7,185 bases of DNA, taken from assembly GCA_905479905.1 (NCBI GenBank), contig CAJQOK010000354.1, positions 1 through 7,185 on the forward strand, given 5' to 3'. Every line of letters begins with the position of its first letter. Within the stretch, counting starts at the first letter, position 1. The stretch comes from an uncultured Aliterella sp. Its GTDB lineage: Bacteria > Cyanobacteriota > Cyanobacteriia > Cyanobacteriales > Chroococcidiopsidaceae. Below the pieces are notes generated by a model that worked only from the letters and a program-made list of their open reading frames with translations, had not been told where the DNA came from and searched no databases. The translations under genes were made by a program, and so were the position numbers. This document shows positions 1 through 6,349 of the stretch, piece by piece.

Positions 1-81
1 CTTACTTAAAGTTTCATTATCTAAGCAGTTTGCTGGCAGCGCCGAGCCACTCCCCGTAATTGCTACGCCTAAATTTTGCAA
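1..81 (-). CDS. fabH: 3-oxoacyl-ACP synthase III (FabH), N-terminal fragment, runs off left edge
   Basis: Translating the minus strand from a TTG at 81-79 gives 27 uninterrupted residues, beginning (M)QNLGVAITGSGSALPAN, in frame to the window edge. This is the typical cyanobacterial FabH N-terminus: the first beta strand with its GSGSALP turn, followed by the 'LDNETLSK' helix start. FabH condenses acetyl-CoA with malonyl-ACP to start type II fatty-acid synthesis in the cytoplasm. The start is TTG, supported by GGAG seven bases upstream (89-92) and by the absence of any in-frame ATG, GTG or other TTG between plsX and this point. It lies 56 bases downstream of plsX on the same strand, the order known from many bacterial plsX-fabH clusters, so co-transcription is likely. 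The catalytic Cys-His-Asn residues lie outside the window and cannot be checked. Confidence 0.93.
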   Translation of the reverse strand, partial: MQNLGVAITGSGSALPANCLDNETLSK

Positions 82-88
82 AATTATT

Positions 89-92
89 CTCC
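89..92 (-). promoter_or_regulatory. Ribosome binding site deciding the TTG start of fabH
   Basis: The minus strand reads GGAG here, followed by a seven-base spacer and then TTG at 81-79. This is the clearest Shine-Dalgarno match in the plsX-fabH gap. Together with the FabH-like peptide that begins at the TTG, it fixes the non-ATG start. Confidence 0.75.
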
Positions 93-137
93 AATGGTGA
101 GCGAACTGTATACAAGAGGATAAATTTGTTTTACGCC

Positions 138-1187
138 TTACTCATCACTATTCGCTTCACTACTGCTAACAGACGTTTGCTTTTTGCTACCATTTTGGGA
201 CGAAATATGCTCCAAAACTTGATGATCGATCGCTTCTTTTGCTAGGCGAATGGCATTAAAAACCGACGGTGCTTGAGAACTACCGTGACTAATAATACAA
301 ACCCCCGCAACTCCCAGCAATAAGCCACCTCCATGTTCGGCATGGTCTACGCGCTGTTTGATGCGTTTTAAATTGGGTTTTAAAACTGCTGTTCCGATTT
401 GTCCGCGCAATCCTTGGGGTAATTCTTCCCGCAAAATTTGCAGCATCACTTCCCCTACAGCCTCGGCAAACTTTAGCAACACATTGCCTGTAAATCCGTC
501 GCAGACAATGACATCAAAACGTCCCGATAGTACGTCGCGCCCTTCAGCATTGCCAATAAAAGAAACTCGCGGATTTTTTTCTAGCAATTCGTAAGTACGA
601 ATTGCCAATTCATTACCCTTACAAGATTCTTCCCCAATATTTAACAGCCCAACTTTAGGCTCGTCAACACCCAGTACATACTGACTGTAAATCGAACCCA
701 TAAGTGCAAACTGTTCTAAAAATTTCGGGCGACAGTCTACATTTGCCCCGACATCCAAAATTATTACTGGCTTACTGGCAATTGTGGGTAGCACCGCGCC
801 AATTGCTGGGCGGTCAATACCTTTCAATCGTCCTAAGCGCAATAATCCAGCCGCCATAGCTGCCCCAGAGTGTCCGGCAGAAACTACCGCGTCGGCTCGT
901 TGCTGCTTGACTAAATCCATTGCGACGTTGATTGAAGCCTTGGGTTTGCGTTTAATTCCGCTTAAAGGCTCCTCATGCATCTCGATTGTTCCTTCAGAAG
1001 CAACAATTTCTAACTGCCCAAAATTGGTTTGCTGAGGCAAGTGAGACTTAATTTGCTGGGGGTCGCCCACCAACAGAATTTCTACGTCTAATTCTTCCCT
1101 TGCTCGCAGCGCCCCTGTAATAATTTCGGCGGGGGCATGATCCCCACCCATGGCATCAATTGCGATCCGTGCGCGAGTAGCTCCCAT
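138..1187 (-). CDS. plsX: Phosphate acyltransferase PlsX (acyl-ACP:phosphate acyltransferase)
   Basis: PlsX makes acyl-phosphate from acyl-ACP and inorganic phosphate. PlsY then uses the acyl-phosphate to acylate glycerol-3-phosphate, so PlsX is the first committed step from fatty-acid synthesis to phospholipid. It is a soluble or peripheral membrane protein. The 349 residues fit the family length and carry its hallmarks in order: IAIDAMGGDHAP (8-19), SAGHSGAAMAAG (103-114), DVGAN (145-149), NIGEE (183-187), a GNAEGRD segment (212-218), DGFTGN (230-235), GGGLLLG (286-292) and ISHGSS (299-304). The last 20 residues are a Ser-rich, low-complexity tail beyond the catalytic fold. The ATG at 1187 sits directly before the first conserved strand. 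No clear Shine-Dalgarno precedes it. It is divergent from dacB across 145 bases and followed by fabH. Confidence 0.97.
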   Translation of the reverse strand: MGATRARIAIDAMGGDHAPAEIITGALRAREELDVEILLVGDPQQIKSHLPQQTNFGQLEIVASEGTIEMHEEPLSGIKRKPKASINVAMDLVKQQRADAVVSAGHSGAAMAAGLLRLGRLKGIDRPAIGAVLPTIASKPVIILDVGANVDCRPKFLEQFALMGSIYSQYVLGVDEPKVGLLNIGEESCKGNELAIRTYELLEKNPRVSFIGNAEGRDVLSGRFDVIVCDGFTGNVLLKFAEAVGEVMLQILREELPQGLRGQIGTAVLKPNLKRIKQRVDHAEHGGGLLLGVAGVCIISHGSSQAPSVFNAIRLAKEAIDHQVLEHISSQNGSKKQTSVSSSEANSDE

Positions 1188-1213
1188 TGATTAAATTTGT
1201 AGAAACATTCAAA

Positions 1214-1222
1214 ATTTTACCA
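1214..1222 (-). promoter_or_regulatory. Candidate extended -10 promoter for plsX-fabH
   Basis: The minus strand reads TGGTAAAAT: an extended -10 TG one base before TAAAAT (five of six to TATAAT). A start about seven bases further on would leave a leader of roughly 19 bases before the plsX ATG. No good -35 is present at 16-18 bases. A TTGCTA lies 20 bases upstream, which is too far to be convincing. This is a sequence match only. Confidence 0.3.
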
Positions 1223-1290
1223 GATGCTTTCCACCTAAGTAGCAATCTTAATCTGATTTGGTGAGACAGTGAGAAAGTATTTAGCAAGAC

Positions 1291-1317
1291 TTGCTCCTAT
1301 AACTAAAAAAATATACA
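1291..1317 (+). promoter_or_regulatory. Weak candidate promoter for dacB
   Basis: TTGCTC at 1291-1296 and TATACA at 1312-1317 resemble -35 and -10 elements but are separated by only 15 bases. A second -10-like TATAAC lies at 1298-1303 without a matching -35. The position, just upstream of the ATG at 1333, is suitable, but neither match is strong. Confidence 0.2.
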
Positions 1318-1332
1318 TAGGCAAATATTTTA

Positions 1333-2634
1333 ATGCTGGAATTATTTGGATCGGGATTAGTTTCTTTATGGTTAGACAGGGCTGGGGTAAAGGTGGCTAA
1401 GGTCGATCCCTTAGAAGTTTTGGCTCTGCAAAGTAGTCCTAGTTTGGTGTTAGCGCCCGATCGCTCTCCTGTTGCCGCTAATACCGTACAGCAGTACGTA
1501 CAAAGTCTTCAATCGTTGGGATCAGCGTCAGAACAGGGTGTATGGCTACAATCTGGGCCCCTTTTGTTGGCAAATCATCAAGGTACAGTACCTTTACCTG
1601 CGGCTTCTTTAACTAAAATTGCTACTTCTTTAGCTGCTTTAAGCACCTGGGGAGCAAATTATCAATTTGATACGACTATTAGCACCACAGGGACGATCGC
1701 CAATGGGGTATTACAAGGAGATTTAATCGTTCAAGGTAATGGCGATCCTTTGTTTGTATGGGAAGAAGCGATCGCACTTGGTAATGCTATTCAATCACTG
1801 GGCATTAATAGAGTACAGGGAAACTTGATAATTACAGGCACTTTTGCCATGAATTACAACTTCAATCCTGTAGAGTCGGGTGAACTATTAAAACAAGCCT
1901 TCAATGCTGATACTTGGTCAAATACTATTGAAAATCAGTATTTAACTTTACCTCCCGGAACTCCTCGCCCTCAAATTGCAATTTCCGGGACAGTAAAATT
2001 TGAAAAGATAATTAATCCCAAGCAAATATTGCTAGTACGTCATCATTCTCTGCCACTATCGCAAATTCTCAAAGAGATGAATGTTTATAGCAATAACGAA
2101 ATGGCGGAAATGTTGGCTTATTTGCTAGGTGGAGCGCCTGTAGTCCAACAAAAAGCAGCAACCGCCGCTAACGTCCCTTTAACAGAAATTCAGCTAGTTA
2201 ATGGTTCAGGATTAGGGGTACAAAATCGCATCTCCCCTAGGGCGGCGTGTGCGATGTTGATGTCGATTCAAAAGCGGTTGTCACCCTACCAGCTTACAGT
2301 AGCAGACTTATTTCCAGTGTCAGGACGCGATCGCCGAGGGACGTTACTAACTCGCCAAATTCCCCCAAATACAGTAATTAAAACGGGGACTTTAAACGAT
2401 GTCAGTGCTTTAGCGGGAGTAATACCAACGCGCGATCGCGGTTTAGTTTGGTTTGCAATTATCAATCGTGGTTCGGCTTTAGAACGCTTCCGCAACGAGC
2501 AAGATCGATTATTACAAAATCTCTTAAAACAGTTGCAAGTAGCGGACACGCTCCCAGCAGCGCTTACTCCTCGCATTCAAGACAATCAACCCTTGGGTGC
2601 AGCTAGGCGCAATGAAATTATGTACAAAGGTTAG
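1333..2634 (+). CDS. dacB: D-alanyl-D-alanine carboxypeptidase, peptidase family S13 (DacB/PBP4 type)
   Basis: This is a penicillin-binding protein of the S13 family, expected to remove the terminal D-Ala of peptidoglycan stem peptides or to cut cross-links in the periplasm. All three active-site motifs are intact. SxxK is S92-L-T-K95, in the context AASLTKIATSLAAL. SxN is S253-N254-N255, in YSNNEMAE. KTG is K350-T351-G352, in IKTGTLNDVSALAG. A typical LVNGSGLG follows at 288-295. The spacing from the catalytic Ser to the SxN Ser is 161 residues, against 244 in E. coli PBP4 (Ser62 to Ser306), so the inserted domains are much reduced. The N-terminus (MLELFGSGLVSLWLDRAG) is only weakly hydrophobic and does not look like a standard Sec signal peptide. 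The ATG at 1333 has no strong ribosome binding site, and the next in-frame starts would cut into the conserved region. The gene is divergent from plsX and convergent with the lptC-like gene. Confidence 0.92.
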   Translation: MLELFGSGLVSLWLDRAGVKVAKVDPLEVLALQSSPSLVLAPDRSPVAANTVQQYVQSLQSLGSASEQGVWLQSGPLLLANHQGTVPLPAASLTKIATSLAALSTWGANYQFDTTISTTGTIANGVLQGDLIVQGNGDPLFVWEEAIALGNAIQSLGINRVQGNLIITGTFAMNYNFNPVESGELLKQAFNADTWSNTIENQYLTLPPGTPRPQIAISGTVKFEKIINPKQILLVRHHSLPLSQILKEMNVYSNNEMAEMLAYLLGGAPVVQQKAATAANVPLTEIQLVNGSGLGVQNRISPRAACAMLMSIQKRLSPYQLTVADLFPVSGRDRRGTLLTRQIPPNTVIKTGTLNDVSALAGVIPTRDRGLVWFAIINRGSALERFRNEQDRLLQNLLKQLQVADTLPAALTPRIQDNQPLGAARRNEIMYKG

Positions 2635-2648
2635 GGGAATCTAACCTT
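2627..2648. terminator. Hairpin spanning both stop codons of convergent dacB and lptC-like genes
   Basis: AAGGTTAG (2627-2634) and CTAACCTT (2641-2648) are perfect reverse complements with a six-base loop, giving an 8-bp stem. The left arm contains the dacB stop TAG (2632-2634). The right arm includes two bases of the lptC-like stop (2647-2649). The two genes are only 12 bases apart, so one symmetrical hairpin could end transcription from both sides. There is no clean T-run on either side, so intrinsic termination may be weak. The structure is seen directly and its function is inferred. Confidence 0.5.
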
Positions 2649-3777
2649 AAGGAATAAATTTAGTCACTACTCTACCGCCACTAACTGTAATATTTTGCTC
2701 TTGCAATTTGCCTACAGCTTTTTGCCCAGTAAAACTAACCGGAGGTTCTACTTGACGATAAACAACGCTTCCTTCAGCTTCTACTAACTGCGTGGGCAAA
2801 TACCAAGTCAATTTTTGAGCATTAAGCGATTGTTGGCGCTGTCCGATAGCGGACACATTGCCTGTTAAATGGGCAATTTTATTGCCTAAATTCATTTTTC
2901 CCCGATCCGCCGTTGTCGTCACTTGCTGCTGGCGATGAACTATTTTTATGGGTTGATTGGCGGTGACAACTTCGGCGTTTAAATCCCAAGTTAAAGAATT
3001 GCCGTTTACTTGTACAGGTGGTTCTGTTGCTACTATTTGCGCTTTGGGCTGAAGGGTAATAACTTTAGTTTGTAAGTTGACATTTGCGCCGTTAGCGGTG
3101 GCGCGATCGCTCTTTACTTTACCTTTATAGCGGTCAATTTCAATCGGGCGATCGCCTATTAAGGTTTTTTTCTTCACTTCCCAAATTAAATGTGTAGTCC
3201 GCATTTGCAAAGCGGGATCAGTTGCAATAGCAACTACCTTACCTTGCAAATCTACTCGCGCCGAACGGCTATTTACTCTTGCTTCTTCTGCTACAGCTTG
3301 AATTTGCTGATAATTTCCCTTAACTTGCTTGCGGACAATGAGCAAATCTTCTTTCGGTCGCCATTCTAATTCGTTACCGTGCAGAACTACGCCATTGACT
3401 GTATCTGTAGCTACAATTTGACCAGTCAAAAACAACTGTTTGCCGTTTTGCTCTATTTGGGCAAGTTGGGCGCTAATTTTGTATACTACTTTGCCATCAA
3501 CAAATAATTCTCCTGATGGTTTTTGAACTTGAGCAAGTTTTTTTTCTCGACTATAACTTGCTTGTTTTCCCTGAACTTTCCAAACTGGCTGTCCTTTTTC
3601 GTCTGCTTGTTCTAAAGTGACATCATTAAATGTCAGTTCGTTTTGCGTTGCGGGAGTTGGAGACGTATTTATTGATACTTCTTTTGTCGATTGCCCATTG
3701 CAGCCAAAGAGTAAAGCCGCGCAAATTAAGGGCGCAGCTAGAAGCCATTTAAAAGATGGATAATAATTAAAATTCAT
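2647..3777 (-). CDS. lptC: LptC/OstA-like lipoprotein, four tandem beta repeats (probable LPS transport)
   Basis: The 376-residue protein begins with a short charged segment, a hydrophobic stretch WLLAAPLICAALLF and a lipobox LFGC with Cys26. It is therefore predicted to be an exported lipoprotein, with the mature chain starting CNGQ. The rest is beta-rich and repetitive. A hydrophobic-x-Trp signature recurs at LEW 137-139, LIW 197-199, LTW 262-264 and LTW 323-325, spaced 60, 65 and 61 residues. Each is followed by strands such as 'RPIEI' or 'QPIKI'. This is the OstA/LptC jelly-roll pattern. LptC passes lipopolysaccharide from the LptBFG ABC transporter to the periplasmic LptA bridge. E. coli LptC is about 190 residues with a membrane helix, so this form is twice as long and lipid-anchored. 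The start has only a weak GGA nearby. The gene follows the NYN-domain gene by 35 bases and is probably co-transcribed with it. It could instead be an LptA/OstA-type protein. Confidence 0.8.
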   Translation of the reverse strand: MNFNYYPSFKWLLAAPLICAALLFGCNGQSTKEVSINTSPTPATQNELTFNDVTLEQADEKGQPVWKVQGKQASYSREKKLAQVQKPSGELFVDGKVVYKISAQLAQIEQNGKQLFLTGQIVATDTVNGVVLHGNELEWRPKEDLLIVRKQVKGNYQQIQAVAEEARVNSRSARVDLQGKVVAIATDPALQMRTTHLIWEVKKKTLIGDRPIEIDRYKGKVKSDRATANGANVNLQTKVITLQPKAQIVATEPPVQVNGNSLTWDLNAEVVTANQPIKIVHRQQQVTTTADRGKMNLGNKIAHLTGNVSAIGQRQQSLNAQKLTWYLPTQLVEAEGSVVYRQVEPPVSFTGQKAVGKLQEQNITVSGGRVVTKFIP

Positions 3778-3812
3778 ATTTCCATCTTGGCTTTTTTTTA
3801 GGCTATTTGCTT

Positions 3813-4448
3813 TTAGTCGTCCGATGATTTAATAATATCCAAAGTGCCGTCTTCGGGCTGTTCCATCAATCCCACGCTAGTCAAAGGGCGATAAGTGTAA
3901 GTAGAACGCGATGTCTTTTGGATGTCTTCTCTGATGTGTTCTAAGTCAATATAGCGATCGCTCACATTAATTAAACTATCGCTCGTCATGGCTCTTAAAC
4001 TAACTACTTCAACCCTTACGCCATGATAACTCACCGCGTTAACTGCATAAGCCAAGTCTCCATCGCCGCTCACCAATACTGCTGTATCGTAGGAATCTAC
4101 CAACGCCATCATATCGACCGCAATTTCGACATCTAAGTTGGCTTTTTTTGAACCATCTGGTAGCTGTACCAAGTCTTTAGCAATTACCCTGTAACCATTG
4201 CGACGCATCCACAACAAAAATCCTTGTTGTTTTTCGTTGGTTCTATCTACACCAGTATAAAAAAATGCCCGTAGTAGTCGTGAACCACCCGTTAGCCTAC
4301 ACAATAGTTTTGTGTAGTCAATTTCTATCCCTAGTTGCAAGGCGGCGTAAAACAAATTTGAGCCATCAATAAAAATGGCTACCCGTCCTCGGTTTTCTAA
4401 AACTTGTTCTGGTGTAAAAATTGGACTCTTATCAAAATTATTTAACAT
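3813..4448 (-). CDS. NYN/PIN-like domain protein of the LabA/DUF88 family
   Basis: The 211 residues are almost entirely one NYN domain, a PIN-like fold related to nucleases. Conserved acidic sites are visible. D28 lies in VAIFIDGSNLFYA. D106 and D112 lie in LDVEIAVDM. D129 and D131 lie in VLVSGDGDLAYAV. In this fold these residues would coordinate a metal at the active centre, so the site looks intact. A hydrophilic tail from about 179 to 211 (RSTYTYRPLT and an acidic end) follows, and no OST-HTH/LOTUS domain is present. Relatives include cyanobacterial LabA, implicated in circadian output in Synechococcus, but most family members have no known substrate. RNA cleavage is plausible and unproven. 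The ATG at 4448 has TAAGG seven bases upstream. The gene sits 35 bases before the lptC-like gene and 132 bases after metG, on the same strand. Confidence 0.9.
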   Translation of the reverse strand: MLNNFDKSPIFTPEQVLENRGRVAIFIDGSNLFYAALQLGIEIDYTKLLCRLTGGSRLLRAFFYTGVDRTNEKQQGFLLWMRRNGYRVIAKDLVQLPDGSKKANLDVEIAVDMMALVDSYDTAVLVSGDGDLAYAVNAVSYHGVRVEVVSLRAMTSDSLINVSDRYIDLEHIREDIQKTSRSTYTYRPLTSVGLMEQPEDGTLDIIKSSDD

Positions 4449-4455
4449 TTTTATG

Positions 4456-4460
4456 CCTTA
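4456..4460 (-). promoter_or_regulatory. Ribosome binding site of the NYN-domain gene
   Basis: The minus strand reads TAAGG, seven bases before the ATG at 4448-4446. The match and spacing support this start. Confidence 0.6.
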
Positions 4461-4524
4461 GTTTTTATGAAAAAAAGTTTGATATTTATATTAGATTATT
4501 ACTCTATAGTAAGCATTTTAAATA

Positions 4525-4530
4525 ATTATA
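4525..4530 (-). promoter_or_regulatory. Candidate -10 box for the NYN-lptC pair
   Basis: The minus strand has a perfect TATAAT within the 132-base gap between metG and the NYN gene. It would give a leader of about 70 bases. Around 17-18 bases upstream only ATTTAA/GATTTA-like sequence is found, so the -35 is poor. The gap is very AT-rich, so a chance match is possible. If real, the NYN and lptC-like genes are transcribed independently of metG. Confidence 0.33.
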
Positions 4531-4580
4531 AAATACTATTACAGACCTTAAATCTAAAAGTACGCTGGATACCAAGTTGC

Positions 4581-6173
4581 TTAATGTAGTTCCAAACTCT
4601 GAAATACCGGATGAGGAGCGCCTAATTGCTGCTTGCAACTTATTAATCCCCATTTAGCATGAATAGAAAATGGTGCAGTAGCAAAAATGTCATTTTTATC
4701 GTTAAAATTTGTGACAAAACCCAATTGCTGATAAATATCATTAGCAATGTTAGGAATAATTGGTGAGAGCAAATAGGCAGCTAATCTCACTGATTCTAAA
4801 ACTGCATATAGCACCTGTTCTAATTCCTGACTTTTACCTTCTTTATGCAAAGTCCAAGGTTTTTGGTCATCTATATACTTATTACCAATTCGAGCTAAGT
4901 TTAGTATTAGTTCGCAAGCTTGGCTAAAAGCTAGATTTTCGTAGGCTGCGGCGACTTCTACTCCCAAAGTCATACCAGCAATTTTCAAGGGATTATCGTC
5001 AGCTATAGTATCAATCGTAAGATTTGGCACATTAGTATAGCTATACTTTAGCGCCATTTTTGAAGTTCGATTTAGTAAATTTCCCAAGTTGCCAGCTAAG
5101 TCAGCATTTAACGTTTCAATAAACCGAGTTTTACTAAAGTCGCCATCTTTACCAAATTCAATTGCTTTAATAAAATAGTATCGAACAGCATCTGAGCCAT
5201 ACTCTGCTACTAAAGCAACGGGATCTAGCGTATTTCCCAGACTTTTACCCATTTTTTGGTTATCTTTGGTCAAAAATCCATGCCCAAAGACTAATTTAGG
5301 TAGCTCTAATTCTGCGGACATTAGCATTGCTGGCCAGTAAATAGCATGAAAGCGCAATATATCCTTACCAATTAAATGTAAGTTTATAGGCCACCATTTA
5401 GCTAAAGCATTTTTTAAAGTTGGTTCCGCGCCAGGTTCTAATAAAGCTGTAATGTACCCTAGTAGCGCATCAAACCAAACATAAAGAGTATGACTAGAAT
5501 CGATAGGTACAGGAAAGCCCCAATCTAAATTTACCCGCGAAATTGAAAAGTCTTGCAATCCTTGGGCGACAAAGCTTAAGACTTCATTGCGGCGGCTTTG
5601 AGGAGCGATAAAGTGGGGGTGTTGTTGATAAAATTCTTCTAGTCTATTTTGATAGTTTGACAACCGAAAAAAGTAATTTTCCTCATCTCGCCACTCAGCT
5701 TTTTTATTGGTGTGAATGCTGCAAAAAAAGTCGCCTAAAAGTTCTCTTTCTTCTTTAAATTCTTCGCAAGCAACGCAATACCAACCTTTTTGTTGGCTTT
5801 TATAAATATCGCCTTTTTGCCACACTCGTGCAAAAAACTCTTTAACGATCGCTTCGTGATTGGTTGCCGTTGTCCGACTAAATCTGTCATATTGTATATT
5901 TAGCTGCTGCCACAAAGAGACAAAACTACTAGAAATTTCATCAGAGTATACTTGCGGTGACTTGTGGTTGCTCTCGGCAGCCCGTTGAATTTTTTGCCCG
6001 TGTTCGTCTGTACCAGTAACAAATAATACAGATTTTCCCCGCATTCTCTCAAATCGTGCCAATATATCGGCAGCGATCGTTGGATATGCGCTACCTACAT
6101 GAGGCAAGTCATTTACATAGTAAAGTGGTGTTGTTATAGCAAAGATTTCTTGCTTTTGACCCGAAGAATCCAT
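4581..6173 (-). CDS. metG: Methionine--tRNA ligase (MetRS)
   Basis: MetRS charges initiator and elongator tRNA-Met with methionine using ATP, in the cytoplasm. It is a class I synthetase. The signature HIGH motif is H25-V-G-S28 in TTPLYYVNDLPHVGSAYPT, followed by GTDEHGQKI (54-62). The connective domain has one zinc knuckle, C133-x2-C136 and C151-x2-H154. Later come the methionine/ATP site block LIGKDILRFHAIYWPAML (267-284) and the KMSKS loop as K307-M-G-K-S311 in QKMGKSLGNTLDP. The anticodon-binding helical domain follows, with NRT (368-370) and DQKPW (436-440). At 530 residues it ends after that domain and lacks the C-terminal Trbp111-type tRNA-binding extension seen in E. coli. The single CxxC...CxxH knuckle resembles the Thermus-type enzyme. 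The ATG at 6173 precedes the first conserved strand, with no strong ribosome binding site. It is divergent from the acyltransferase gene. Confidence 0.98.
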   Translation of the reverse strand: MDSSGQKQEIFAITTPLYYVNDLPHVGSAYPTIAADILARFERMRGKSVLFVTGTDEHGQKIQRAAESNHKSPQVYSDEISSSFVSLWQQLNIQYDRFSRTTATNHEAIVKEFFARVWQKGDIYKSQQKGWYCVACEEFKEERELLGDFFCSIHTNKKAEWRDEENYFFRLSNYQNRLEEFYQQHPHFIAPQSRRNEVLSFVAQGLQDFSISRVNLDWGFPVPIDSSHTLYVWFDALLGYITALLEPGAEPTLKNALAKWWPINLHLIGKDILRFHAIYWPAMLMSAELELPKLVFGHGFLTKDNQKMGKSLGNTLDPVALVAEYGSDAVRYYFIKAIEFGKDGDFSKTRFIETLNADLAGNLGNLLNRTSKMALKYSYTNVPNLTIDTIADDNPLKIAGMTLGVEVAAAYENLAFSQACELILNLARIGNKYIDDQKPWTLHKEGKSQELEQVLYAVLESVRLAAYLLSPIIPNIANDIYQQLGFVTNFNDKNDIFATAPFSIHAKWGLISCKQQLGAPHPVFQSLELH

Positions 6174-6186
6174 GAAATCTTAATTT

Positions 6187-6217
6187 ATTATAAAATCTTT
6201 TACGTATCATATATCAA
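6187..6217 (-). promoter_or_regulatory. Candidate promoter for metG
   Basis: On the minus strand a TTGATA (6212-6217, five of six to TTGACA) is followed by 19 bases and a perfect TATAAT (6187-6192). The 19-base spacer is long, and the implied leader before the metG ATG is only a few bases. An alternative -10, TATGAT at 6206-6211, would give a leader of about 26 bases but lacks a good -35. The region is very AT-rich. Confidence 0.25.
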
Positions 6218-6238
6218 AATAGGTATGTATGTATTTTT

Positions 6239-6259
6239 ATTACCTTTTGTAAGGGTAAT
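6239..6259. repeat. Bulged hairpin in the metG/acyltransferase intergenic region
   Basis: ATTACCTT (6239-6246) pairs with AA plus GGTAAT (6251-6252 and 6254-6259), with G6253 as a one-base bulge and a TTGT loop. It gives eight base pairs. No T-run follows on either strand, so it is not an obvious terminator. Its right arm shares bases 6255-6259 with the next inverted repeat. Confidence 0.45.
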
Positions 6260-6295
6260 CATTGATATAGGGGGAGTTTATTAATCAATAATTAC
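6255..6295. repeat. Imperfect 12-base inverted repeat with a G-rich spacer
   Basis: GTAATCATTGAT (6255-6266) pairs with ATCAATAATTAC (6284-6295) at 11 of 12 positions. The only mismatch is C6260 against A6290. The 17-base spacer contains GGGGGAG (6270-6276). The arms could form a stem in RNA or act as a dyad operator for a dimeric regulator. The site lies about 80 bases upstream of metG and 196 bases upstream of the acyltransferase ATG. Confidence 0.5.
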
Positions 6296-6323
6296 AATGC
6301 AAGCAATTGCGCCATTATGTGGA

Positions 6324-6349
6324 TTAAAAGATTTTTTCAATCTTATTAA
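6324..6349. repeat. AT-rich hairpin
   Basis: AAGATT (6328-6333) and AATCTT (6339-6344) form six pairs around a TTTTC loop. Outer TTAA/TTAA arms (6324-6327 and 6346-6349) add four pairs, with A6345 bulged. The pairing is mostly A-T, so stability should be low and chance formation is quite possible. Confidence 0.3.

Noticed and set aside
60..245. 61-residue plus-strand reading frame
   Set aside because: It overlaps the fabH start and plsX C-terminus on the opposite strand, has no recognisable motif, and is better explained as a shadow.
358..594. 78-residue plus-strand reading frame inside plsX
   Set aside because: It is fully antisense to a conserved part of plsX, and its low-complexity Ser/Pro/Thr composition is typical of a shadow frame.
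784..1035. 83-residue plus-strand reading frame inside plsX
   Set aside because: It is antisense to the conserved plsX core and has no ribosome binding site or domain signal.
2286..2576. 96-residue minus-strand reading frame inside dacB
   Set aside because: It is antisense to the KTG-containing region of dacB, with Arg/Ser/Cys-rich shadow composition.
3791..3800. Run of T between the NYN and lptC-like genes, as a terminator
   Set aside because: On the transcribed minus strand this is an A-run, with no stem before it, so it cannot be an intrinsic terminator for these genes.
6223..6234. (GTAT)3 tandem repeat
   Set aside because: Three copies of a four-base unit in AT-rich intergenic DNA are expected by chance and have no associated structure.
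6099..6284. 61-residue plus-strand reading frame over the metG start
   Set aside because: Its first part is antisense to the metG HIGH-motif region and the rest is AT-rich intergenic sequence. There is no ribosome binding site or motif.
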